Shown here: positions 21,008 to 29,227 of the stretch, piece by piece | How the letters are laid out: each line of letters begins with the position of its first letter | Numbering within the stretch: the stretch's first letter is position 1 | Assembly: GCF_019145475.1 (NCBI RefSeq) | Contig: NZ_JAHTKI010000007.1 | Span: 183,606-247,605, forward strand | Length of the DNA stretch: 64,000 nucleotides | DNA from: Pseudomonas botevensis | GTDB lineage: Bacteria > Pseudomonadota > Gammaproteobacteria > Pseudomonadales > Pseudomonadaceae | Reading direction: 5' to 3' | The notes under the pieces: model-generated | Told to the model about the DNA's origin: nothing | What the model saw: the letters and a program-made list of their open reading frames with translations, nothing else | Database searches by the model: none | Translations under genes and position numbers: made by a program

Positions 21008-22491
21008 AACGGGTGATGCTTGTCCCGCTGTTGTGGGTGGCCGCGCATGCCGGCGCGGCGACCTCTCTTGAAGAGGCGGCGAACAACTACCGGCAGCATT
21101 GCCAGAGCTGCCACGGCGCCAACCGTTTCGGTGCGAGCGGGCCGGCGTTGCTGCCGGAGAGCCTGAGCCGGATCAAGCCGGATGAAATTCGCAATGTGAT
21201 CCGCGACGGTCGCCCCGCGAGCCAGATGGCCGGGTTTGCCACGCTATTGAGCCCGGCGCAAATCGACGGGTTAGCGGACTACCTCTAGCAACCGCCCGCC
21301 ACCCCGCCGACCTGGAGTGATGACGAGATTCGCGGCAGCCATGCGCTGCTCGCCGATATCGGCAAACTGCCCGCCACACCCCAGCATGGCGCCGATCCGC
21401 TGAATCTGTTCGTGGTGGTGGAAGCCGGGGATCACCACATCGACATTCTCGACGGTGATCGCTTTGAGGTGCTGGCGCGGTTCAAGTCGCACTTTGCGGT
21501 GCATGGCGGGCCGAAGTTTTCGCCTGACGGGCGCTTTGTCTATGTAGCATCGCGCGACGGCTGGATCAGCCTCTACGACCTGCACAACCTGAAACTGATC
21601 GCCGAAGTTCGTGCCGGTCTCAACACCCGCAATCTGGCGGTGAGCAAGGATGGGCGCTGGGTGCTGGTGGGCAATTATCTGCCGGGCAGTCTGGTGGTGC
21701 TGGATGCGCGGGATCTGTCGCTGGTCAAGACCATTCCCGCTGTTGGTCTGGACGGCAGCGCATCGCGGGTCAGCGCGGTCTACACCGCACCGCCACGGGA
21801 CAGTTTCATCGTCGCCCTCAAGGACGTGAAGGAAGTCTGGGAGTTGTCGAGCGCCGGGATACCGGACTTCGAACCCCGGCGAATCCAGGCCGGAGACAGG
21901 CTCGACGACTTCTCGTTTTCACCGGATTACCGGCAGCTCCTGGCCACCTCGCGCAAAGCCAAGGGAGGTCAGGTGATCGATCTGGACAGCGGCAAGGTCG
22001 TCACCGACATACCACTGCCAGGCATGCCGCACCTGGGTTCCGGGACATACTGGAAACGCAACGGCCAGTGGGTGTTCGCCACGCCGAACATCAGCAAGGG
22101 GCTGATTTCGGTGATCGACTTCAAGACCTGGAAACTGATCAAGGAGATCCCGACGCTGGGGCCGGGATTCTTCATGCGCAGCCACGCCAACTCACGCTAT
22201 GCCTGGAGCGACGTGTTCTTCGGCCCCGACAATGATGCGATCCACCTGATCGACAAACAGACCCTGGAAATCGCCCACACCCTGCGCCCGATGCCGGGCA
22301 AAACCGCCGCCCACGTCGAATTCACCCGAGACGGACGCCACCTGCTGTTGAGCATCTGGGCCAGCGACGGCGCGCTGATCGTCTACGACAGCAACACCCT
22401 CCAGGAGATCAAACGCATCCCGATGAACAAACCGTCGGGCAAATACAACGTCGGCAACAAGATCGAATTCGCCGAGGGGACGTCGCACTAG
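21004..22491 (+). pseudogene. nirN: nirN interrupted by an in-frame amber codon
   Basis: NirN is a periplasmic c/d1-type protein that completes heme d1 (dihydro-heme d1 dehydrogenase) and can hand it to NirS. The frame from ATG 21004 runs to 22491 (about 495 residues, the usual length) in one phase, but codon 95 is TAG (21286-21288), between DYL and QPPATPPTW. Before it lie a signal peptide (about 1-19) and heme site CQSCH (33-37); after it the whole d1 propeller is intact. A tyrosine codon one base away would restore the gene. It may be a recent point mutation, read-through or a sequencing error. Around it the rare Leu codons TTA and CTA occur. Confidence 0.85.
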
Positions 22492-22548
22492 CCCCGCCTC
22501 CTGTGGGGCTTGGCCATGCCGGCCCCTTCGTGGGCAAGCCGCCGGGGC
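22490..22548. repeat. Hairpin and REP-like sequence after nirN
   Basis: AGCCCC (22490-22495) pairs with GGGGCT (22505-22510), followed by a CTTCGTGGGCAAGCC motif typical of Pseudomonas REP elements. It lies in the short gap between converging nirN and hemN and may end both transcripts. Confidence 0.5.
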
Positions 22549-22596
22549 GTCGGGAAAGTGGCCGGGTGGCAGGCGTTTGCCGAGGTTATCGGCGAC

Positions 22597-23985
22597 TCAA
22601 ACCGTGCGGGAAAACCGTCCGTTTTGCTCGGCCCCCAGATAGGCATCGAACGCCATCGCGACGCTGCGCATCAGCAAATGCCCCTGGGGCAACAGACGCA
22701 ATTGGTCGCGGTGAATTTCCAGCAGGCCGTCACCCACAGGCTCATTCAATGCCGCCAGCGCCCCGGCAAAGTACTCGCTGAAACAGATGCCATGACGCGC
22801 CTCGAACTTGCCGAAGTCGATCCGCCCATGACACATCAGGTCGCTGATGACCTCGCGGCGCAACCGGTCATCCGCGCTCAAACGGTAACCCCGATGCACC
22901 GGCAACAAGCCCTGATCGATGCGCGCGTAATACTGCGAAAGTTCCTTGACGCTCTGGCTGTAGCTGTCGCCGACCTTGCCGATCGCCGACACGCCCAAAC
23001 CGATCAGATCGCAATCGGCATGGGTCGAGTAACCCTGAAAGTTGCGCTGCAAGGTGCCGTTGGCCCGGGCCAGCGCCAGCTCATCGTCCGGCAAGGCAAA
23101 GTGATCCATGCCGATGTACACATAACCGGCCTCGGTCAGGCGGAGAATGGTCAGTTCGAGCAATTCCAGTTTGCGCTCCGGCGGTGGCATGTCTTCGGGG
23201 CGAATCAGGCGTTGCGCGCGCACCAACTCGGGCAAATGCGCATAGCTATAGGCCGCGATGCGGTGCGGGCGCAGGGCAATGATCTTGCCGAGGGTGACGT
23301 CGAAGCTGTCCACTGTCTGCAGCGGCAGGCCGTAAATCAGGTCGACACTGATTGACTTGAACTGCGCCTCCCTGGCTGCCGCAACCAGCGCGTAGATCTG
23401 CTCTTCACTCTGCTGACGGTTGACTGCCGCCTGCACCTGCGGATCAAAGTCCTGCACACCGAAACTCAGCCGGTTGAAGCCCAGATGGCGCAACGACTGG
23501 ATCTGTCCGGCGCTGATGGTGCGCGGATCGACCTCGATGGAAAATTCGTGGTTATCGCTGTCGTCCATGTCGAACGACTGGTGCAGACAAGTCATCAGGT
23601 CAGCCAGTTGTTCGTCGGTCAGATACGTCGGGGTGCCGCCGCCAAGGTGCAATTGCGTGAGCCGGCGCGAGCTGTCGAACAAGGACGCCTGCATGGCGAT
23701 TTCACGCTTGAGGTAGCTCAGGTATTCCACGGCACGATGGGTCTTCTGGGTGATGATTTTGTTGCAGGCGCAGTAGTAACAAAGGCTTTTGCAGAACGGG
23801 ATGTGGATGTACACCGACAACGGTTTCGGCACCGCGACCTGGTTGCTGTCGCGGGCGGCACGCTGATAGTCATCGACGGCAAACGCCTGATGAAACTGCG
23901 GGGCGGTCGGGTAAGAGGTGTAGCGCGGCCCCGGGCGGTCGTATTTTTCGACCAGGGCTCGATCGAAATCGCAGGCAGGCTTCAT
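22597..23985 (-). CDS. hemN: Oxygen-independent coproporphyrinogen III oxidase HemN
   Basis: Radical SAM enzyme that decarboxylates coproporphyrinogen III during anaerobic heme synthesis; 462 residues. It has the RPGPRYTSYPTA substrate region, the cluster motif C65-x3-C69-x2-C72 (HIPFCKSLCYYCAC), LHLGGGTPTYL and SVDLIYGLP. ATG 23985 is preferred; a TTG at 24000 would add five residues. The gap to the upstream hemN-like gene is about 20 bases, so both probably share the DNR-controlled transcript. Confidence 0.95.
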   Translation of the reverse strand: MKPACDFDRALVEKYDRPGPRYTSYPTAPQFHQAFAVDDYQRAARDSNQVAVPKPLSVYIHIPFCKSLCYYCACNKIITQKTHRAVEYLSYLKREIAMQASLFDSSRRLTQLHLGGGTPTYLTDEQLADLMTCLHQSFDMDDSDNHEFSIEVDPRTISAGQIQSLRHLGFNRLSFGVQDFDPQVQAAVNRQQSEEQIYALVAAAREAQFKSISVDLIYGLPLQTVDSFDVTLGKIIALRPHRIAAYSYAHLPELVRAQRLIRPEDMPPPERKLELLELTILRLTEAGYVYIGMDHFALPDDELALARANGTLQRNFQGYSTHADCDLIGLGVSAIGKVGDSYSQSVKELSQYYARIDQGLLPVHRGYRLSADDRLRREVISDLMCHGRIDFGKFEARHGICFSEYFAGALAALNEPVGDGLLEIHRDQLRLLPQGHLLMRSVAMAFDAYLGAEQNGRFSRTV

Positions 23986-24005
23986 GATCAATTCACTCAA
24001 AAATG

Positions 24006-25322
24006 TTAATGCCGCGCACTGCCCGATTCCTTTTCAAACAGACTGCAAATGGCGTCCACTTCCTGCCGGCCGGCGGGAAGAATGCTGATAAAGCGCTCCG
24101 ACAGCTCGATCAATCCGTCGCGGTTCAACTGCTCCAGCACCGGCCAGACCGATGAGAAATAGCGGTGGAACATCAGCCCATAGCGGCGCTCGACGGCGCG
24201 GATATCCAGCTCCTGATCGCACGCCAGGCGCTCCATTACCATGTGCCTGATCTGCTCGCCCTCCTCGAAACGCCAGCCACGGCAGGTCGGCAACTGATCG
24301 CAGTCCAGTTGCTGCTGATAGTGCTCGATCACTTCCGCGTTTTGCGTATACAGGTCGTCGATCTGACTGATCGCACCGACGCCCAGGCCGATGTGATCGC
24401 AGTAGCCGTGACGGGTGAAGCCTTCGCAGGTGCGACGTAACCGGCCCCGCTCCTGGGCGATCGCCAGGTCATCATCGGGCCGGACGAACTGGCCCAGGCC
24501 GATGTAGTGATAGCCCGCCGCATTCAAATCCTCGAAGCAGATCCGACGCATCGCGGCTTTGTCGTCCTGACTGCACAACGCCCTGCCCGTGCCACCAATC
24601 ATCGACCGGTAACGGCGTGGTGGCCGTGCGTAATCGAATACCGTCAGCCTGTCCGGCTCCAGCTCGATGATGGTCTGCAGCTTCAGCGCGAAGCTCTCCG
24701 GCGTCTGCCAGCCGTGGCCGAAACCCAGATCGACGTTGACCGAGCGATAGCCGAACGTACGCGCGGCATCGATCAGCGAATTGATCGGTGCCGGGTTCTG
24801 GTAGCAGGCCACCGACATCCCGCAGTCGCTGTCGATGTCCGGAACGCCGATGCTGACGTGGTTGAACCCCTGCTCGCGCAATGCACCCATGGTCGACCAG
24901 TCGGTGTGATGCAGATCGACCTCGATGCCGAAGTCGCCGCCGTCATGTTCCAGAAAACGGAACCGGCTGCGCAGATGGCCCATCAATCGCTGCAGGTGGC
25001 CGATGGAAGGTGTCCCACCGCCAAGCTGAAACTGCTCGACCCGCTGCTCCGGGTGCAAATGACAGCCGACCAGATCGATTTCATGCTCCAGTCGCTGAAG
25101 GTAGTGCTCGACGTTGCAGAAGGCCGGGGTGAGGTTCGAAGGCAGGCGCACGCTCAGCGACAGCGGCCGACGTTTCTGTCGACTGACGCGCAGGCCACGC
25201 AGCAAATCCAGGGAGCCGATCCCGGCGTGAAATTTTCGCGTGTCGACATGACAGTTGGGGTCGAGGATGCCCTGATCGCACCGCGCGATCGGCTCGCCGG
25301 GACTGTGAAAGAAATTGAGCAT
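24006..25322 (-). CDS. HemN-family paralogue lacking the radical SAM cysteines
   Basis: A 438-residue protein collinear with HemN: LSV at 56-58, QLGGGTPSIGHL (99-110), the NVDLGFGHGWQTPESF stretch, GYHYIGLGQFVRPDDDLA and GYCDHIGLGVGAISQI all align. At the cluster motif the positions equal to C65, C69 and C72 of HemN are T65, C69 and E72, so a 4Fe-4S cluster and radical chemistry are not expected. The RPGPRYTSYP segment is also missing. ATG 25322 has GGAG about 7 bases upstream and a perfect DNR box is centred 65 bases upstream. The open, full-length frame argues against a decaying gene. A role as HemN partner or porphyrin binder is speculation. Confidence 0.8.
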   Translation of the reverse strand: MLNFFHSPGEPIARCDQGILDPNCHVDTRKFHAGIGSLDLLRGLRVSRQKRRPLSLSVRLPSNLTPAFCNVEHYLQRLEHEIDLVGCHLHPEQRVEQFQLGGGTPSIGHLQRLMGHLRSRFRFLEHDGGDFGIEVDLHHTDWSTMGALREQGFNHVSIGVPDIDSDCGMSVACYQNPAPINSLIDAARTFGYRSVNVDLGFGHGWQTPESFALKLQTIIELEPDRLTVFDYARPPRRYRSMIGGTGRALCSQDDKAAMRRICFEDLNAAGYHYIGLGQFVRPDDDLAIAQERGRLRRTCEGFTRHGYCDHIGLGVGAISQIDDLYTQNAEVIEHYQQQLDCDQLPTCRGWRFEEGEQIRHMVMERLACDQELDIRAVERRYGLMFHRYFSSVWPVLEQLNRDGLIELSERFISILPAGRQEVDAICSLFEKESGSARH

Positions 25323-25380
25323 GGCGCTCTCCGAGACTGGCTGCGGGTGATCAGTGTCCGGAATTGGCGAGGGGCGCTCC

Positions 25381-25394
25381 TTGATTTGCATCAA
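25381..25394. promoter_or_regulatory. DNR/FNR box of the hemN-like gene
   Basis: TTGATTTGCATCAA is a perfect TTGAT-N4-ATCAA, centred about 65 bases upstream of the ATG at 25322 and overlapping no other gene start. Confidence 0.85.
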
Positions 25395-25430
25395 GCGCAA
25401 ACCGAGTGTCTGCGCGGGCCGGACCATCGG

Positions 25431-25874
25431 TCACCACGTCAGGTAAAACATTCCCTTGGCCAGCAACACAATGGCGACCATGTGACAAAACACACTGGCG
25501 TGGATGAAGTTTTGATAGCGAGCGCTCATGCGTCCGCTTTTGAACAGCAACATGGCCGCCAGAAAATGCACGAGCACACTCACGGCCAAGGCGATTTTCA
25601 GCGTCAACAGCGTCCCAAACGACGAGGCCAGCGGCTGGGCCAGCACCGGCACATAACGCAGCCAGACCATGCCCGCCCCCGCGCCGAACAGCACCAGCAA
25701 CACCCACGGCATCAGCGTCCTGGCCCGACGACCGACACCCTGCTCCACCAGCAGCATCACCCTGGCGGGCAGTTGCTTGCGGATGTGCTCCAGAAACAGG
25801 ACTTCGAAGAACACCGTGCCGATGAAGATCAGCGCGGCAAACAGATGCAAGGTCAGACACAGCAGATAGAGCAT
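25431..25874 (-). CDS. Small CopD-like membrane protein, copy 2
   Basis: A 147-residue protein with four predicted helices, clearly paralogous to the protein at 4794-5234: shared LxxTLHLFAALIFIGTVFFEV-type first helix, PLASSFGTLL and LLAKGMFY. H10, H103 and H131 are conserved between the copies; the histidine at 56 of copy 1 is not. It has its own perfect DNR box, so it is probably induced under denitrification while copy 1 follows nnrS. Function unknown; heme or metal binding is a guess from the histidines. Confidence 0.75.
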   Translation of the reverse strand: MLYLLCLTLHLFAALIFIGTVFFEVLFLEHIRKQLPARVMLLVEQGVGRRARTLMPWVLLVLFGAGAGMVWLRYVPVLAQPLASSFGTLLTLKIALAVSVLVHFLAAMLLFKSGRMSARYQNFIHASVFCHMVAIVLLAKGMFYLTW

Positions 25875-25928
25875 GGGCTTGGCGCTCTCGGTTTGCTCCC
25901 AGACTACCGGCCCGGCCCCATCATGCAG

Positions 25929-25942
25929 TTGATATCAATCAA
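25929..25942. promoter_or_regulatory. DNR/FNR box of CopD-like copy 2
   Basis: TTGATATCAATCAA, perfect TTGAT-N4-ATCAA (same on the other strand), centred about 61 bases upstream of the start codon at 25874. Confidence 0.85.
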
Positions 25943-26123
25943 GAAACGCTCAACACGGCGAGGCGAGTGCCACTGTCGAAAAACAGTCACTTTTGCCGGA
26001 CTGTGCGACAGATCCCGTTTCAGGGCTCCCGCTTCGCGGTCTTGCGGTGTTAGTTTGTAAGTGCATGTGTCTCAGTACTGAAACACTTCTTATCAACTGC
26101 CTTGCAAAGGAATGCCATTACCC

Positions 26124-27863
26124 ATGGACTTTTCCCTCAAACAGCTCGCCGTCACTACCCTGATGCTGGCTGGCCTTTCGACCTTCGCGATCAATGCTGA
26201 AGCCAATGTCACCGCGCAGCAGAACGCGGCGATCATCAAGACGTTCAGTGACACTCCGGTTACCGATTTCCGCCAATTTCTGGGAAGCCTGGCCAAGAGC
26301 GATCTGGCGAAAACCGCCGACATCGGCCCGGCCATCAGCGCGTTCCTTGATAACAAAACCCTGACCGCCGAGCAGCAGAACGAGATCAATCGCCTGCTTG
26401 GCGTTTATGCGCGGGTGAAATACGGCGCAGCGGCGAAAGAAACCCTGCGTGAACTGGTGGAAATCCCGACCTATCGCAAGGAAGGCGTTGCCCAGCACGA
26501 CAACCCGGAATTCATCAGGATCGCCGAAAAGATCAAGAGCCTGGCGCAATCCTTCAATCTGAACTTCCGCAACATCGACAACCGCGTCTACGAGATTTCC
26601 CTCGACGGCAGCGGCAAGGAAGTCGTGGGGATCCACGCCCACGCCGACGTGGTGCCGGTGACGCCGGAAAACTGGGTACTCGAGGACGGCACTCGCCTCG
26701 ATCCGTTCAAGATCACGCTGATCGGCGACCGCATGTACGGCCGAGGCACTGAAGATGACAAGAACGGCATCGTGGTCACCCTGTACGCGATGAAAGTGAT
26801 CAAGGAAGAAAAACTGCCGCTGGCGCGTCATTTCAAACTGCTGGTGGACACCACCGAAGAAACCACCGGCGACGCCATCCCGTATTACTTCGAACGCAAC
26901 CCGACCCCGGAATACAACCTGGCGCTCGACGGCGGATACCCGGTGGTGATTGCCGAAAAAGGCTACGGCACGATCATGGCCAACTTCCCCAAGCGCAAGG
27001 CTGAAGGCAAAGGCGCACAAATCATCTCGTTGACCGGCGGTCTCGCCGCCAACCAGATCCCGTCGGCATCGGTCGCCACCCTGATCACCAACAAACCCGC
27101 CGAACTGGCGGCCAGCCTGCAAAAGGCCGGCACCGAGTTTGCCAACAACAACGGCGGCGATTTCTCGGTCAGCGCCAAGGTTGACGGCAAAGACGTGAAA
27201 CTGACGGTGACCGGGGTTTCCGCGCACTCCTCCGAACCCGAATCCGGGGTCAATCCGGTCGCACGGATGCTGGTCTTCATCAATAGCATTGATGGAAAGG
27301 TGGCGCTCAAGCACAACCAGATCACCGACGCCGCGCGTTATACCGCCGACAACTGGGGCCTGGATTACCTCGGCAACACACTCGGCGTAGGTTTTTCCGA
27401 CGCCTTCATGGGGCCTCTGACCACCTCCCCGACTTACGTGGGCGAAGACGACAAAACCTTCAAACTCGCCGTGAACCTGCGCGTACCGAAAGGCAAGTCG
27501 CCAGAAGTGCTCAAGGCCGAAATCGCTGAAAAGCTCGCGGCCTGGAGCAAGAAAAACCACGTCGCTGCGGTGTTCAACTACTCGATCGCCGAACCGATGT
27601 ATCGCAATCCCGAGGGCGAGTGGGTCAAGGCGCTGCTGGCCGTCGCCACCGAGAACCTGGGCATGAAACACGAATTCGGCACCTCGGCCGGCGCCACCTC
27701 GGTGCATGAACTACCGAACGGCGTGCAATTCGGCCTGGCGATGCCTGACGTGAAATACACCGGCCACACCGACGGCGAATTCAAGACAGTGGAACAATTC
27801 ATGCTGGACTTGCAGGTCGTCACCGAGATGATGGGCCGGATCGGGCAGTTGCCGAAGCTGTAA
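26124..27863 (+). CDS. Exported M20 family dipeptidase
   Basis: Zinc metallopeptidase of the M20 family, 579 residues, with an N-terminal signal peptide (about 1-25, ending near NAEA). Metal-site segments are GIHAHADVVP (first His/Asp), GRGTEDDKNG (bridging Asp) and DTTEETTGDAIPYY (Glu-Glu), followed by the dimerisation insert and a C-terminal TGHTDGEF histidine. Probably cleaves dipeptides in the periplasm. The start is uncertain: ATG 26112 lies almost on the AAAGGA, ATG 26124 is 12 bases away. Stands alone with flanking intergenic regions. Confidence 0.85.
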   Translation: MDFSLKQLAVTTLMLAGLSTFAINAEANVTAQQNAAIIKTFSDTPVTDFRQFLGSLAKSDLAKTADIGPAISAFLDNKTLTAEQQNEINRLLGVYARVKYGAAAKETLRELVEIPTYRKEGVAQHDNPEFIRIAEKIKSLAQSFNLNFRNIDNRVYEISLDGSGKEVVGIHAHADVVPVTPENWVLEDGTRLDPFKITLIGDRMYGRGTEDDKNGIVVTLYAMKVIKEEKLPLARHFKLLVDTTEETTGDAIPYYFERNPTPEYNLALDGGYPVVIAEKGYGTIMANFPKRKAEGKGAQIISLTGGLAANQIPSASVATLITNKPAELAASLQKAGTEFANNNGGDFSVSAKVDGKDVKLTVTGVSAHSSEPESGVNPVARMLVFINSIDGKVALKHNQITDAARYTADNWGLDYLGNTLGVGFSDAFMGPLTTSPTYVGEDDKTFKLAVNLRVPKGKSPEVLKAEIAEKLAAWSKKNHVAAVFNYSIAEPMYRNPEGEWVKALLAVATENLGMKHEFGTSAGATSVHELPNGVQFGLAMPDVKYTGHTDGEFKTVEQFMLDLQVVTEMMGRIGQLPKL

Positions 27864-27879
27864 GCACCCTGTCAGATCT

Positions 27880-27912
27880 GTGGTGGTGGAGCTTGCTCCA
27901 TCGCCACTTTCT
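27880..27912 (+). terminator. Possible terminator of the M20 peptidase gene
   Basis: TGGAGC (27887-27892) and GCTCCA (27895-27900) form a tight hairpin extended imperfectly by GTGG/CCAC, then a short T-rich stretch. The following 170 bases to the next gene hold an AT-rich patch (about 27990-28025) that may carry a promoter, but no clear -35/-10 pair. Confidence 0.45.
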
Positions 27913-28082
27913 CCAGCGTTCTCTTCTCAGTGTTACGCTCCCTCATCTGTCATCTTTCGCTATCAACAGCGAAGAACGCCTGATGGCAAAGTGCTTAATG
28001 ACATTTTTTGTAATACAGATTAAATTACCCCCGCGCTGACCGGAGCAGGGTCGGCGCGTCTTGCATTCAGTTAAGGATAACG

Positions 28083-28427
28083 ATGGCAATGGTCTATTGT
28101 CGTGCTTGCGCCAGGGAGCTTCACGAAACGGCGCTCACTTGCCCCCAATGCGGGGCGCCCCAACAGGCCTCAGCGCCCTCCTCGCAAGTCGACTCACCCT
28201 GGCTGGCCATCGTTTCGTTGAGCATCGGCATCATCTCGGCACTCACGCTGTTTGATGATTCCGAATGGGACAGGGAAACAATCGCCGGTGTCGGTATTTT
28301 CGCGCTTGCAGGTCTGGCCTGCGGCATTGTCAGCCTCAACCAAAAACACCCGGGCAAGAATCTCGCCATCGCCGGCATCGTTTTGTCAGGCATTGTCGCG
28401 TTCCTGATGTCCGTCTCCATCGAATAA
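28083..28427 (+). CDS. Zinc-ribbon membrane protein (DUF4190-like)
   Basis: A 114-residue protein with an N-terminal zinc ribbon C6-x2-C9-x10-C20-x2-C23 and two to three hydrophobic helices (about 39-60, 67-85, 92-112). The C-terminal half resembles DUF4190 proteins (LAGLACGIVSLNQKHPGKNLAIAGIVLSG). AAGGA precedes the ATG. The N-terminus is nearly the same as that of the next gene, which continues with a different domain. Function unknown. Confidence 0.75.
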   Translation: MAMVYCRACARELHETALTCPQCGAPQQASAPSSQVDSPWLAIVSLSIGIISALTLFDDSEWDRETIAGVGIFALAGLACGIVSLNQKHPGKNLAIAGIVLSGIVAFLMSVSIE

Positions 28428-28446
28428 ACAATTTTAGGGAAAAAAT

Positions 28447-28899
28447 ATGAACATGGTTTTCTGCCGCGGTTGCGCCAAGGAGATTCACAGCACAGCGGTG
28501 GCTTGCCCACAGTGCGGCGCGCCTCAAGCGACCCAGCAATCCTTCGCATCCGGCCCTGCCATTGCGACGGGCAACGCCTATGTGGAAGCCTTGAAGAACT
28601 ACGCCGTATTCAAAGGCCGCGCCACTCGCCGTGAATACTGGATGTTCGTGCTGATCAACCTGGGTGTCGCCATTGTCTTCGGCGTTCTCGATGCACTGCT
28701 GAACGCCCAAGGCATCCTTGCCAATCTCTACAGCCTGGCGGTGTTCCTGCCGAGCATTGCCGTCGGTGCGCGTCGGATGCACGACACCGATCGCAGCGGC
28801 TGGTGGTTGTTGCTGCCAATCGTCAACCTGGTGTTCCTGGTGCAGGACAGCCAGCCGGGCGACAACCGTTTCGGGCCTAACCGTAAAGGCATCAACTGA
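28447..28899 (+). CDS. Zinc-ribbon DUF805 membrane protein
   Basis: A 150-residue protein with a zinc ribbon (C6, C9, C20, C23) at the same spacing as its upstream neighbour and a C-terminal DUF805 domain with YWMFVLINLGVAIVFGVLD, ARRMHDTDRSGWWLLLPI and DSQPGDNRFGPN. Three to four helices. It lies 19 bases downstream of the preceding gene, so the two form one unit, followed by a strong terminator. Function unknown. Confidence 0.8.
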   Translation: MNMVFCRGCAKEIHSTAVACPQCGAPQATQQSFASGPAIATGNAYVEALKNYAVFKGRATRREYWMFVLINLGVAIVFGVLDALLNAQGILANLYSLAVFLPSIAVGARRMHDTDRSGWWLLLPIVNLVFLVQDSQPGDNRFGPNRKGIN

Positions 28900-28921
28900 T
28901 ACACCCGGCAGACTGCTGATC

Positions 28922-28952
28922 GAGACGGCCGCCATGGCCGTCTCTTTGTTTG
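28922..28952 (+). terminator. Terminator after the DUF805 gene
   Basis: Perfect 9-base stem GAGACGGCC (28922-28930) and GGCCGTCTC (28936-28944) with a 5-base loop, followed by TTTGTTTGTG. Confidence 0.75.
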
Positions 28953-29110
28953 TGTGCCCCCCGCATGGCCACATTTGCCAGCATTGCATGGCGTTTTTAA
29001 TCGCCAGATAATCCCGCCCGCTCAACGTCAGCCCCACTGTTGCGCTCTACGCAAGACACCATTGCCTCCGGGCTGATTGATAGCCACCTAACGAAAGGTG
29101 CATGCTAGAG

Positions 29111-29162
29111 GGCTCGCTCGAGCCTTATATCATTCCGAATGATAGTTACCTTCGTATCATTC
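29111..29162. promoter_or_regulatory. Palindromic operators upstream of mexE
   Basis: GGCTCG-CT-CGAGCC (29111-29124) is a perfect inverted repeat. TATCATTC-C-GAATGATA (29128-29144) is a perfect 8-base palindrome, and its half TATCATTC recurs at 29155-29162, forming ATGATA-N10-TATCAT with the first. They lie 66-117 bases before the start codon and are probably regulator sites. No regulator gene is adjacent. Confidence 0.55.
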
Positions 29163-29227
29163 GATTCGTTTGCCTTTACCCTCCCGAGCATCATCCGCCC
29201 ATCTTCAATACATTGGCGGATGCATTC

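Noticed and set aside
21004..22491. nirN as two separate genes or a frameshift
   Set aside because: Both parts are in the same phase with a single stop codon between, and the sum equals a normal NirN; no indel is needed.
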